In this document: piece after piece, positions 50,311-58,902 of the stretch
Layout: the number at the start of each line of letters is the position of its first letter
How positions within the stretch are numbered: position 1 is the first letter of the stretch
Source of the DNA: JAIVJG01 sp964236735
Lineage (GTDB): Bacteria > Acidobacteriota > Blastocatellia > Pyrinomonadales > Pyrinomonadaceae
Assembly (NCBI GenBank): GCA_964236735.1
Contig: CAXSFM010000012.1
Span: 83,481 to 147,480, forward strand
Length of the DNA stretch: 64,000 nucleotides
Reading direction: 5' to 3'
Position numbers and translations under genes: made by a program
The notes under the pieces: model-generated
The model's database searches: none
What the model saw: only the letters and a program-made list of their open reading frames with translations
What the model was told of the DNA's origin: nothing

Positions 50311-51366
50311 TTACTTCTTGGCCGTCGCAGCTTCAGCGGTCTCTGCCACCGCTTCGACTTCGTAGCCGGGAAGCCCGAGCACACCGCGCACCTCGTCGTC
50401 AATTCGTTTGAGCAGTTCCGGGTTATCCTTGAGCGTTTGCTTCGAGTTTTCGCGTCCCTGTCCGAGCCGCTCGCCCTTGTAGGAAAACCACGCGCCGCTC
50501 TTCTCGACAACTTTATTCGCTACGCCGAGATCAATCACGTCGCCCTCGCGCGAGATGCCTTCGCCGTACATGATGTCGAACTCGCACTCGCGGAACGGCG
50601 GCGCGACTTTGTTCTTGACGACCTTGACTCTCGTGCGATTACCGACGACGCGGTCGCCGTCCTTGATCGCGCCGATGCGTCGAATATCCATCCGCAGGCT
50701 GGCGTAAAACTTCAGCGCGCGCCCGCCCGAAGTCGTCTCCGGCGAGCCAAACATGACGCCGATTTTTTCGCGAATCTGGTTGATGAAGATGAGGCTCGTG
50801 TTCGACGAAGAGACGACCGCCGTCAGCTTACGCAGAGCCTGCGACATCAGACGCGCCTGCAAACCGGGCAAGCTGTCGCCCATCTCGCCGTCCAACTCCG
50901 CGCGCGGCACGAGCGCCGCGACCGAGTCTATGACGATCACGTCCACACCGTTCGAGCGCACGAGCGCTTCGCAGATTTCCAGCGCTTGCTCGCCCGAATC
51001 CGGCTGCGAAATCAGCAGATCGTCCACGTTGACGAAGAGCTTTTCGGCATACGCCGCGTCCATCGCGTGCTCGGCGTCAATGTAGGCCGCGACACCGCCC
51101 ACTTTCTGCGCCTCAGCGACGATGTGGAGCGCGAGAGTGGTTTTGCCCGAACTCTCCGGGCCGTAGATTTCGATGACGCGCCCGCGCGGCACGCCGCCGA
51201 TGCCGATGGCCGCGTCGAGTCCCAGAGAGGTCGTCGAGATGGACTGCACGTCGGCGACTTCGCGCTCGCCGAGTCGCATGATTGACCCCTTGCCAAATTT
51301 CTTTTCGATGTTTTGCAGCGCGGCCTCGACCGCCTTGCCGCGTTCAGCGCTCATTTTGTCAGTCAT
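50311..51366 (-). CDS. recA: recombinase RecA
   Basis: A 351-aa RecA. Walker A is GPESSGKTT, Walker B VIVIDSVAALVPRAE, DNA-binding loop 1 EMGDSLPGLQARLMSQALRK and loop 2 IREKIGVMFGSPETTSGG. It forms filaments on single-stranded DNA, drives homologous recombination and triggers LexA self-cleavage. The frame extends upstream, but ATG 51364-51366 (MTDKMSAERGK) starts the conserved region; a second ATG four codons later is possible. It follows trpA by 215 bases and has its own terminator. I could not identify an SOS box. Confidence 0.98.
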   Translation of the reverse strand: MTDKMSAERGKAVEAALQNIEKKFGKGSIMRLGEREVADVQSISTTSLGLDAAIGIGGVPRGRVIEIYGPESSGKTTLALHIVAEAQKVGGVAAYIDAEHAMDAAYAEKLFVNVDDLLISQPDSGEQALEICEALVRSNGVDVIVIDSVAALVPRAELDGEMGDSLPGLQARLMSQALRKLTAVVSSSNTSLIFINQIREKIGVMFGSPETTSGGRALKFYASLRMDIRRIGAIKDGDRVVGNRTRVKVVKNKVAPPFRECEFDIMYGEGISREGDVIDLGVANKVVEKSGAWFSYKGERLGQGRENSKQTLKDNPELLKRIDDEVRGVLGLPGYEVEAVAETAEAATAKK

Positions 51367-51581
51367 TGTTCCTATCACTCTTTCTCGTCCCCTTTTCTCA
51401 CGCTTAAAATTAGTGTCTCCGACAAACAGGGAGAGTCTAACACAAATGGCGCGAGAATGGAACAGCGTTTCACGAATGCAACAAGATTTTTTTTCACTCA
51501 AACCAGCAGGGATGAGGTACACCAACCACGAGAGCGGCGACAATATACGCCCAAAGCAGACACGAAGTCGAGCGGTTGAAG

Positions 51582-52379
51582 TTAAATATTCGATGCGGGC
51601 AAAAGGTCGCGCGCGAACTCTCCGAGACGTGAAACGAGGTCGAGCGCGGCGGCGTGCTTTTCAATTTCAGAGACGAGAGCCGAGCCGACTACGCCTGCGT
51701 CCGCGTAACGCCATACGTCGGCCATCTGCTCTTTCGTCGAGATGCCGAAGCCGACCGCGACGGGCAACTCCGACACCGCACGCAAGCGCGTGACGAGACG
51801 CTCCGCTTCATCGCTCATACTCGCTTGCGCGCCCGTCACTCCGGCGCGTGAGACGGCGTAAATAAAACCGCGCGCGTGTTCGGCGACGAGACGCAGGCGC
51901 GCGTCGGAGGTCGTCGGGGCGACGAGAAAGATTTGATCCAATCCGTGTCGAGCCATTATCTCTGTGAACGCGCCCGACTCTTCCGGCACGAGGTCTGTCG
52001 CAAGCACGCCGTCTATGCCTGCGCTCTGTGCATCCGCCGCGAGTCGCTCCACACCGTACTGCATCAGCGGGTTGAAATAACTGAAGAGCATCACGGCCAC
52101 ATCCGTCTCGCGTCGCACGTCAGCGACGAGCGTGAGGATGTCCGCGATTGTGATGTGATGTTTGAGCGCGCGTTCTGAGGCGCGTTGGATGACCACCCCG
52201 TCGGCCACCGGATCACTGAATGGCACGCCGACTTCGATGACGCACGCGCCGGCACGAGCCAGTTCCAACATTAAAGCGCGTGTTGTTTTGAGATCGGGGT
52301 CTCCTGCCGTGATGAAAGGGATGAAGCCGCGCTTGCCTTCGCGACGCAGCCGCGCGAAAGTCTCGCCGATGCGACTCAA
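51582..52379 (-). CDS. trpA: tryptophan synthase alpha subunit
   Basis: A 265-aa TIM-barrel enzyme. Catalytic glutamate and aspartate are in CVIEVGVPFSDPVADG; GVLATDLVPEE and FIYAVSRAGVTGA line the phosphate site. It cleaves indole-3-glycerol phosphate and channels indole to TrpB. The TTG start overlaps the trpB stop (TTGA) with GGGGAG five bases upstream. Confidence 0.97.
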   Translation of the reverse strand: MSRIGETFARLRREGKRGFIPFITAGDPDLKTTRALMLELARAGACVIEVGVPFSDPVADGVVIQRASERALKHHITIADILTLVADVRRETDVAVMLFSYFNPLMQYGVERLAADAQSAGIDGVLATDLVPEESGAFTEIMARHGLDQIFLVAPTTSDARLRLVAEHARGFIYAVSRAGVTGAQASMSDEAERLVTRLRAVSELPVAVGFGISTKEQMADVWRYADAGVVGSALVSEIEKHAAALDLVSRLGEFARDLLPASNI

Positions 52380-53602
52380 AGCGTCTCCCCGTCGAGTTTT
52401 TCGGCGACCGTGTGAACGTCTTTATCGCCGCGACCGGAAAGATTGACGATGATGTTTTGCGTCGGCTTCAACTCGCGCGCGAGTTTCAGCGCGTGCGCGA
52501 CGGCATGTGCCGACTCCAGCGCAGGGATGATGCCTTCATATTGCGAGAGCGTCTGGAAAGCCGAGAGCGCTTCATCGTCCGTGGCCGAAACGTACTCGAC
52601 GCGACCGGAGTCGTGCAGATATGCGTGTTCCGGGCCGATGGACGGGTAATCGAGTCCGGCTGAGATGGAATGCGTCGCGGCAATCTGCCCGCCCGCGTCC
52701 TGTAAAACGTAGCTCAAAGTGCCTTGCAGCACGCCGGGACGACCGCCGCCGCCCGTGTTGAAACGCGCGGCGTGCTGACCTAACTCCGCGCCGCTTCCGC
52801 CCGCCTCGACGCCGACCATCCGCACAGACTCGTCAGCGAGAAACGGATAAAAAAGTCCGATGGAATTTGAGCCGCCGCCGACGCACGCGACGAGCGCGTC
52901 CGGCAATTGCCCTTCCCTTTCGAGAAATTGCGCGCGCGCTTCACGACCAATAACGCTTTGAAAGTCGCGTACCATGCGCGGATAAGGATGCGGCCCGAGC
53001 GCGCTACCGAGTAAATAATAAGTGCCCGCGACGTTCGTCACCCAATCGCGCAGAGCCTCGTTAATCGCGTCCTTAAGCGTGCGCGCGCCCGTGTCAACTT
53101 CGCGCACTTCCGCGCCGAGCAGTCGCATCCGAAAAACATTAAGTCGTTGCCGCCGCACATCCTCCGTGCCCATATAGACGACGCACTTCAAACCGAACAG
53201 CGCGCAGACGGTGGCCGTCGCGACTCCGTGTTGACCCGCGCCTGTCTCCGCGATAATTCGTCGCTTGCCCATCCGACGCGCGAGCAAAACTTGGCCGAGC
53301 GCGTTATTGATTTTATGCGAGCCGGTGTGCGAGAGGTCTTCGCGCTTGAGAAAGATGCGCGCGCCGCCTGCGAGTTCAGTTAGGCGCGCGGCGTAGAAAA
53401 GCGGCGTCGGGCGTCCTGAATAATCACGCAGGAGCGCGGCGAACTCACTCTGAAATTCAACGTCAACTCTTGCCGCATCGTATGCAGCATTCAATTCTTC
53501 AAGCGGAGCCATCAGAGTTTCCGGCACGAAGCGTCCGCCATAGGGCCCCCAGTGTCCACCCTCGTCCGGCTCAGTTGTTTTCACTGTCTCTGCTTCAATC
53601 AT
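52376..53602 (-). CDS. trpB: tryptophan synthase beta subunit
   Basis: A 408-aa PLP enzyme of the TrpB1 type. The Schiff-base lysine is in EDLSHTGSHKINNALGQ, and the PLP phosphate loop is CVGGGSNSIG. It joins indole and serine to tryptophan. I use the ATG at 53600-53602; a TTG at 53647 would overlap the neighbouring cyclase gene. It is coupled to trpA. Confidence 0.97.
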   Translation of the reverse strand: MIEAETVKTTEPDEGGHWGPYGGRFVPETLMAPLEELNAAYDAARVDVEFQSEFAALLRDYSGRPTPLFYAARLTELAGGARIFLKREDLSHTGSHKINNALGQVLLARRMGKRRIIAETGAGQHGVATATVCALFGLKCVVYMGTEDVRRQRLNVFRMRLLGAEVREVDTGARTLKDAINEALRDWVTNVAGTYYLLGSALGPHPYPRMVRDFQSVIGREARAQFLEREGQLPDALVACVGGGSNSIGLFYPFLADESVRMVGVEAGGSGAELGQHAARFNTGGGGRPGVLQGTLSYVLQDAGGQIAATHSISAGLDYPSIGPEHAYLHDSGRVEYVSATDDEALSAFQTLSQYEGIIPALESAHAVAHALKLARELKPTQNIIVNLSGRGDKDVHTVAEKLDGETL

Positions 53603-53630
53603 CGCTTGAATGTTGTCGCGTCGCAAAAAA

Positions 53631-54611
53631 TCAATGCAGTTCGCCAATTGTTTTCCCGGCGGGCTTCAAATTCTGGGAATGTGCCATCAAGTTTGCGACG
53701 ACGGTTCTGTCTCGACCGTCGCGCTTGGCTTGATAGAGCGAAGTGTCGCTGGCGGAGAAAAGTTCGCGCTCAGTCCGCGCGTGTACCGGGCAGGCCGCGA
53801 CGCCGAGACTGATCGTCACCGTGCCGACGCCTTCAATGTCTCGCGCAGACATTTCGGTGCGTAATCTTTCCGCGACGAGAAAGGCTTTTTCGTGATCCAC
53901 TCCGGCCAGCAACAAAGCGAACTCTTCGCCGCCGAGACGCGCCGCCGTATCGTTGTCGCGAGACATCGCGATGAGCGACTCGCCGACTGCGCGAATCACA
54001 CGGTCGCCCGCCGGATGACCATGCGCGTCGTTAACTTTTTTCAGATGATCAACGTCGAGCAAAAGTAGGGCGCAAGGTATTTGATAACGTCGCCATCTCT
54101 CAAGTTCCTGTCCGAGCGCTTTACGAAAACGGCGGCGGTTCGACAGACCTGTCAGGTAATCGCAATCCGCTTCGGCTCGCAGGCGGTCAATCATCAACTT
54201 GTGTGTGACAAGTTGCGACGCGCGCAAGATGAGCAGCGATGTTTCGGCGGGCAATTGCAAATAATCGAACGCGCCGGACTTGATGGCATCTTCACGACGA
54301 CTGAGGGTGGCGGGTTCATCGCCGACGAGTATGAACGGGACGGCGTCCTGCGCTTCCGAGAGCGAGCGCGCCAACTCGGACGCGGTCACGCCCTTGAGAT
54401 TCGCGCTCGTGATGACGACGTGCGGGCGCGCGCGTTGCAGGGCGATCAGAGCTTTCGCGCCGCCCGCAGTTTGAGCGACGAAGAAACCTCCCGCTTCGAG
54501 CCGGGCGACGCAAACGGCGTTCACCGAAGGGTCGTCGGTGATGAGCAGAATTCTTCCCTGCTCGCGCGCCTGTGCACGCGGTTTATCGTTTGTCCGAGCA
54601 GTTGCGCTCAT
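53631..54611 (-). CDS. diguanylate cyclase with a degenerate receiver domain
   Basis: About 326 aa. Residues about 20-135 look like a response-regulator receiver (RILLITDDPSVNAVCVARLE), but the phospho-accepting Asp is replaced (VVITSANLKG) and the conserved Lys is missing (LQLPAE), so it is probably a pseudo-receiver. The C-terminal GGDEF domain is intact: LTGLSNRRRFRKAL, LLLDVDHLKKVNDAHGHPAGD and RLGGEEFALLLAG. An RxxD inhibitory site (RDND) precedes GGEEF by five residues, so product feedback is likely. It makes cyclic di-GMP. It lies inside the trp cluster between trpF and trpB. Start ATG 54611 or TTG 54629. Confidence 0.9.
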   Translation of the reverse strand: MSATARTNDKPRAQAREQGRILLITDDPSVNAVCVARLEAGGFFVAQTAGGAKALIALQRARPHVVITSANLKGVTASELARSLSEAQDAVPFILVGDEPATLSRREDAIKSGAFDYLQLPAETSLLILRASQLVTHKLMIDRLRAEADCDYLTGLSNRRRFRKALGQELERWRRYQIPCALLLLDVDHLKKVNDAHGHPAGDRVIRAVGESLIAMSRDNDTAARLGGEEFALLLAGVDHEKAFLVAERLRTEMSARDIEGVGTVTISLGVAACPVHARTERELFSASDTSLYQAKRDGRDRTVVANLMAHSQNLKPAGKTIGELH

Positions 54612-54753
54612 CGGTTGTTCAGCGTGCAAAATCCCTATCTTTGGCTTGAAGAACGGTGAGATGAAAGAGTGGGGGCAATCGCTTCTTGCATAAATTTCAA
54701 CTCTCTCCGAGTTGCTGACAGGATAACCGATAGAGGTATGGCGGCGTCAAGGT

Positions 54754-55386
54754 TTAACTTCCAGCCTTGCCCACAGCTTCCATAAATCGCTTCAAAGTCT
54801 TCAGGTCTTTCCGTCCCGGCTCGCGTTCGACGCCGCTGCACACGTCCACGCCGAACGGGCGCACGACGTTAATCGCTTCGCACACGTTATCCGGCGTCAA
54901 TCCGCCCGCGAGATAAAGTCTCGGAATCAACTCGCGCGTTTGTCTGGCCTGCGACCAGTCAAAAGTGTGGCCCGTGCCGCCTCTCTCGTGTGGCGAAAAT
55001 GCGTCGAGCAGGACGGCGTCAACATCATAAGCGAGGGCTGTCTCCGGCGAATAATTCGCGCCGACACGCAGAGCCTTGATGACATTCAAGCCGCTCGCTT
55101 TCAACTCGCGACAGTATTCCGGTTCCTCATCACCATGCAATTGAACCGCGCTCGCGCCCGATGCTTCCGCGATGCGCGCCACATCCTGCATGGTCTTTTC
55201 ATTGACGAAGACGCCCACGCACAACGCGGCGTGTGACAGTGCGTTGACAATCGCACGCGCCGCTTCCGGCTCAATGTAGCGCGGACTTTTCGGATAGAAA
55301 TTAAAGCCGAGCGCGCTCGCGCCATAGTCAACCGCCGCCCGCGCGTCTTCAAGATTTGTGATTCCGCAGATTTTTACGTGCCACAT
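54754..55386 (-). CDS. trpF: phosphoribosylanthranilate isomerase
   Basis: A 210-aa TIM-barrel protein. VKICGITNLEDARAAVDYGA holds the catalytic cysteine; AVQLHGDE and FGVDVCSGVEREPGRKD (catalytic Asp, phosphate site) are diagnostic. It isomerises phosphoribosylanthranilate in tryptophan synthesis. It follows trpC by 14 bases. Confidence 0.96.
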   Translation of the reverse strand: MWHVKICGITNLEDARAAVDYGASALGFNFYPKSPRYIEPEAARAIVNALSHAALCVGVFVNEKTMQDVARIAEASGASAVQLHGDEEPEYCRELKASGLNVIKALRVGANYSPETALAYDVDAVLLDAFSPHERGGTGHTFDWSQARQTRELIPRLYLAGGLTPDNVCEAINVVRPFGVDVCSGVEREPGRKDLKTLKRFMEAVGKAGS

Positions 55387-55400
55387 CTTTGGAGTTCGAT

Positions 55401-56216
55401 TTACCGCGCGGGCGAGATAAGTTCCCTCAGCGTTTCGGACGGATGACGGGAGCGCATCAGCGTCTCGCCGATTAAAAATGCTCGATAGCCGTGCGACTGC
55501 AATTTGACGATGTCCTCGCGCCTTCCCAGTCCGCTTTCGCTGACGAGCAGAGCTTGCGCGGGCGCGTGTCGCGCGAGACGGATGGAAGTTTCGAGCGAGA
55601 CTGCAAACGTCTGTAAGTCTCGATTATTGACCCCGATAATCTTCGCGCCGGAAGAAGCTGCGCGCGCCATTTCTCCCTCCGTGTGGACTTCGAGCAAGGC
55701 ATCCATACCGAGCGTCTCTTCCGTTAACTGATGCAAATCTGACAACGTCTTATCATCGAGCACAGCCGAAATCAGGAGCACGGCGGATGCGCCCGCGCTC
55801 GCGGCTTCATAAATTTGATACTCGTCGAAGATAAAATCTTTTCGGAGCAAAGGAAGCGTCACGGCATCGCTGACAGACTTCAAATCATCGAGCGATCCTT
55901 GAAAATAATCCTCTTCGGTCAAAACGGACATCGCCGCCGCGCCGCCCGTCTTGTACGCACGCGCCACGTCAACCGGCGACAGGTCGGCGCGGATCACACC
56001 CTTCGACGGCGAGGCGCGTTTGTATTCAGCGATAATCTTGACGAGTGTGTCTCGCGCTTCGAGCGCAGCCAGAAAAGCGTGCGGCTGTCTGTCTCGCCTC
56101 ACCCGTAGCGCCTGCGCGCGCAACTCTTCAAGCGGTCGCAGGCGTTTAGCCTCCGCGAGCCTCTTTCTTTTGCACGCGATAATCTCAGACAGAAAATTTT
56201 GCGCCGTCGTTATCAT
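55401..56216 (-). CDS. trpC: indole-3-glycerol-phosphate synthase
   Basis: A 271-aa TIM-barrel enzyme. IAEYKRASPSKGVIR carries the catalytic lysine, LTEEDYFQGSLDDL, LRKDFIFDEYQIYEA and GVNNRDLQTF follow in the canonical order. It closes the indole ring. The ATG overlaps the trpD stop (ATGA). Confidence 0.97.
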   Translation of the reverse strand: MITTAQNFLSEIIACKRKRLAEAKRLRPLEELRAQALRVRRDRQPHAFLAALEARDTLVKIIAEYKRASPSKGVIRADLSPVDVARAYKTGGAAAMSVLTEEDYFQGSLDDLKSVSDAVTLPLLRKDFIFDEYQIYEAASAGASAVLLISAVLDDKTLSDLHQLTEETLGMDALLEVHTEGEMARAASSGAKIIGVNNRDLQTFAVSLETSIRLARHAPAQALLVSESGLGRREDIVKLQSHGYRAFLIGETLMRSRHPSETLRELISPAR

Positions 56217-57316
56217 CTTGTTGCCGTTGCGCCGATTAGTTGCTCAAGTTTCGCGTGCGCCGCTCCGCTCTCGATGCTCTGTTCAGCCAACTTCGCCGCA
56301 TCGAGAAGTGTGTCGGCTATCCCGCCGACGTAGAGCGCAGCGGCGGCGTTGGCGATGACGAGCGAACGTCCTGCATCCCGTCTTTCACCGGAGAATATTT
56401 GCCGGATGATACGCGCGTTGGCTTCAGCATCGCCGCCGCGCAAATTCTCAAGCGATGAAGTTTCGAGTCCAAAACTCTCCGGCGCAATTTCAAAGAGACG
56501 CACATCGCCGCCTGAGACTTCCGCGACGAGCGTCTTGTCAGCCACAGTGATTTCGTCCAGCCCGTCGCGCCCATGCACGACCCACGCGCGCTCCGTGCCG
56601 AGCGCGGCCAGCGTGCGCGCCACCAACTCCACGAGCGCGGGATGCCATACGCCGATAATCTGTCTCGGCGCACCCGCCGGGTTGGTCAGGGGGCCGAGCA
56701 GGTTGAATGTCGTGTGAACGCCGAGTTCACGTCTCACACCCGCGACGCGCGCAGTCGCACCGTGATAGAGCGGCGCGAACATGAAACAGATGCCGATGTC
56801 GTTCAAACAATTTTCCATCACGGACGCGATAGCGCTGACGTTGACGCCGAGCGCGCTCAAAACGTCCGCGCTGCCTGAACGGCTCGTCGCCGCGCGGCTC
56901 CCGTGTTTCGCCACAGACAATCCCGCGCCGGCGATGACGAACGCGGCGGCGGTCGAGACGTTGAAAGTCTTCGCCGCGCTCGAACCCGTGCCCGCCGTAT
57001 CTATGAAGCATTCGTGACAGGCTGTGACCCGCACGGCGCGGGCGCGCATCGCGGAAGCCATGCCCGCCAACTCTTCAACCGTCTCGCCCTTCAAGGCCAG
57101 GGCCGTGAGCGTCGCGCCGATTTGCGCGTCGGTCGCTTCCGCATCGAGCAGCGCGTCGAGCAGCGCGCCCGCTTCGTCTCGGCTCAGATTCTCGCCCTGC
57201 ATCAAACGCCGCAGAAATTTCCGCAGAGGCGCGTTCGCCGTAGGCTCATCCCTGCGCGCGAGGTTTGGCACAAGCCACGCCGGGCGCATCGAATGCCGTG
57301 TCGAATCGTCGCTCAT
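56213..57316 (-). CDS. trpD: anthranilate phosphoribosyltransferase
   Basis: A 367-aa enzyme. DTAGTGSSAAKTFNVSTAAA is the PRPP/metal loop (usually GTGGD; here GTGSS, a deviation in the diphosphate loop), KHGSRAATSRSGSADVLSAL and FNLLGPLTNPAG follow. It transfers phosphoribose to anthranilate. The N-terminus is about 25 residues longer than usual. The ATG at 57314-57316 lies 11 bases after the trpG stop. Confidence 0.95.
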   Translation of the reverse strand: MSDDSTRHSMRPAWLVPNLARRDEPTANAPLRKFLRRLMQGENLSRDEAGALLDALLDAEATDAQIGATLTALALKGETVEELAGMASAMRARAVRVTACHECFIDTAGTGSSAAKTFNVSTAAAFVIAGAGLSVAKHGSRAATSRSGSADVLSALGVNVSAIASVMENCLNDIGICFMFAPLYHGATARVAGVRRELGVHTTFNLLGPLTNPAGAPRQIIGVWHPALVELVARTLAALGTERAWVVHGRDGLDEITVADKTLVAEVSGGDVRLFEIAPESFGLETSSLENLRGGDAEANARIIRQIFSGERRDAGRSLVIANAAAALYVGGIADTLLDAAKLAEQSIESGAAHAKLEQLIGATATR

Positions 57317-57327
57317 ACGAGAAACTT

Positions 57328-57897
57328 TTACATCCTCAAAAAATTCGAGAGGAGAGCTTTCCCTTCCGTCGTGAGGATTGATTCGGGATGAAACTGGACG
57401 CCCTCTATTTTCATCTCGCGGTGTCTCATGCCCATGATGATGCCGTCGGGAGTTGTCGCGGAGACTTCGAGACAGCCGGGCAAAGTCTCGCGCTCCACGA
57501 TCAGCGAGTGATAACGCCCGGCCTTGAAGCGATATTCGAGTCCATCGAAAATCGTCCTGCCGTCGTGACAAATCTCCGCCGGCTTGCCGTGGACGGGGAC
57601 GGGCGCGCGCACCACTCGACCGCCGAAAACTTCGCCGATGGCCTGATGTCCCAGACACACGCCGAGGATCGGCACGCGCCCCGCGAAACGTTCAATCAAA
57701 GACAGAGAAATGCCTGCTTCCTGCGGCGTCCCCGGCCCCGGCGAGATGACGATTCGCTCCGGCTTCAACTTATATTCAATTTCATCGAACGTCACCTCGT
57801 CGTTGCGGCACACACGTACCGCCTCGCCCAACTCACCGAAGTATTGGACGAGGTTGTAAGTAAACGAATCGTAGTTATCAATGATGAGAATGCTCAT
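57328..57897 (-). CDS. trpG: anthranilate/aminodeoxychorismate synthase glutamine amidotransferase
   Basis: A 189-aa class I glutaminase. LIIDNYDSFTYNLVQYFGEL opens it; the nucleophile cysteine is in ILGVCLGHQAIGEVFGG and the His/Glu pair in GVQFHPESILT. It supplies ammonia to TrpE, or to PabB, since one subunit can serve both. trpE is not in the window: the stretch upstream is the phage-derived block on the other strand. The ATG at 57895-57897 starts the family N-terminus. Confidence 0.96.
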   Translation of the reverse strand: MSILIIDNYDSFTYNLVQYFGELGEAVRVCRNDEVTFDEIEYKLKPERIVISPGPGTPQEAGISLSLIERFAGRVPILGVCLGHQAIGEVFGGRVVRAPVPVHGKPAEICHDGRTIFDGLEYRFKAGRYHSLIVERETLPGCLEVSATTPDGIIMGMRHREMKIEGVQFHPESILTTEGKALLSNFLRM

Positions 57898-57915
57898 TTT
57901 ACCTGACTTTAACCT

Positions 57916-57973
57916 GTGGCGCGTGGGAATGTACAGGAGGCAAAACCCCCAGCAAAACGCTCTCACGCGCCAC
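57916..57973 (-). promoter_or_regulatory. long-loop hairpin in the trpG leader
   Basis: GTGGCGCGTG (57916-57925) and CACGCGCCAC (57964-57973) are perfect ten-base arms with a 38-base interior, ending 18 bases before the trpG start. No tryptophan-codon run or T-box motif is visible. It may be a leader structure or mark the end of the phage-derived insertion. Confidence 0.45.
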
Positions 57974-58049
57974 TTAGTTTTCCATCTGTTGTGAACAGGT
58001 TTGCACACAACTGGCACACAAGACCGGTTAAAGATGGAAGCGCCATCGG

Positions 58050-58089
58050 GCATGTCCGCGTTCTTCTTATCTGTATTACGCGGACATGC
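58050..58089. promoter_or_regulatory. 11-bp inverted repeat at the left side of the phage-derived block
   Basis: GCATGTCCGCG (58050-58060) and CGCGGACATGC (58079-58089) enclose 18 bases, 18 bases before the first plus-strand gene. An operator or a recombination-site core flanked by arms would look like this. Confidence 0.5.
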
Positions 58090-58107
58090 TCTGCAAGTTG
58101 AAATAGC

Positions 58108-58329
58108 ATGAAGTTTGAGGACATAACGAATCTGGAAGCGCAGGAACGGGCAGCCAACGGTGATGCTCCATTCGAGCAGAATGCGTTTCTCGACCGGATC
58201 GAGCGCATGGCGACGGATGATCCTCGGCAGTTCGCGCTGATGTCGCCGTCGCTTCGTCTCAGCGTTGGGTTTTATTCTGCGGCCCGAAGGCGTGCTGCAA
58301 TTTTGAAGTCTGAATGTGAATCCGTCTGA
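58108..58329 (+). CDS. 73-aa protein at the start of the phage-derived block
   Basis: A 73-aa, helical, charged protein (MKFEDITNLEAQERAANGDA, then NAFLDRIERMATDDPRQFAL). No known domain and no clear ribosome binding site, so the call rests on its amino-acid composition and its position 21 bases before the next gene in the same direction. Small proteins like this occur in phage structural gene clusters. Could be spurious. Confidence 0.5.
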   Translation: MKFEDITNLEAQERAANGDAPFEQNAFLDRIERMATDDPRQFALMSPSLRLSVGFYSAARRRAAILKSECESV

Positions 58330-58350
58330 TCGCCGGGTAAGGAGAAACTT

Positions 58351-58895
58351 ATGTCCGCAAATGTTGAAGGCTTGATTAGAAAGCGCCGCGCAACCTCCCC
58401 GGATGCGCCCGCCATCTCCGTGCCGTCTGTGCCTCGCCTGCGCGATGACATGATGACGCCGCCCGCCGATGTTGTTCTTCCGGTCGTACCGTCGTTGTCC
58501 ACAACGAACGCTCCCGACACGCGCGCGGCGATCCGCCAAGACGCTCAGACGATGCCGGCGCGGGCTCCTGCAACGCGCCGTCGCGGTGATCGCACAGTCC
58601 AAGGCGAACGCAGATGCTCAAGCGCAAGCCGAAGGTCGTCCCGTTTCGACGCACGACGTTCTTTCCGCTGCTGCCGCTCATCTCGCCCCGGAGTCGCCGC
58701 AACCGGGATTCACAGTACCCGCCGCGCCCGCCTACGTCGCGCCTGTTGTGCCGATGACGGGCAAGGTGCGCTGCTGCTCCTGCGGCCAGTGGCGCGAAGT
58801 ATAGCGTTGATGAGATTCGCTCACGCGCTCGCGCGAAAGGTAGAAACGAAGATGCGGCAATCGAGGCCGCGCGCCGCGCCGGTCTGTTGAGGTAA
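58351..58895 (+). pseudogene. phage-type gene broken by two frameshifts
   Basis: Three consecutive frames read as one protein. Frame one (from ATG 58351, preceded by AAGGAG) gives MSANVEGLIRKRRATSPDAP to about DAQTMPA. The next base-shifted frame continues GLLQRAVAVIAQSKANADAQ to RCCSCGQWREV (up to the stop at 58801-58803). The third frame then continues YSVDEIRSRARAKGRNEDAA to GLLR and stops at 58893-58895. The shifts fall near 58570 (in GGCGCGGGC) and near 58798. The intact product would be about 180 aa with a CxxCG zinc-knuckle-like motif. Sequencing error or true decay are both possible. Confidence 0.65.
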
Positions 58896-58902
58896 TAACT
58901 TT

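Noticed and set aside
57898..57975. trp attenuator or T-box before trpG
   Set aside because: No leader peptide with tryptophan codons and no T-box consensus can be found; only one hairpin without a T-run is present.
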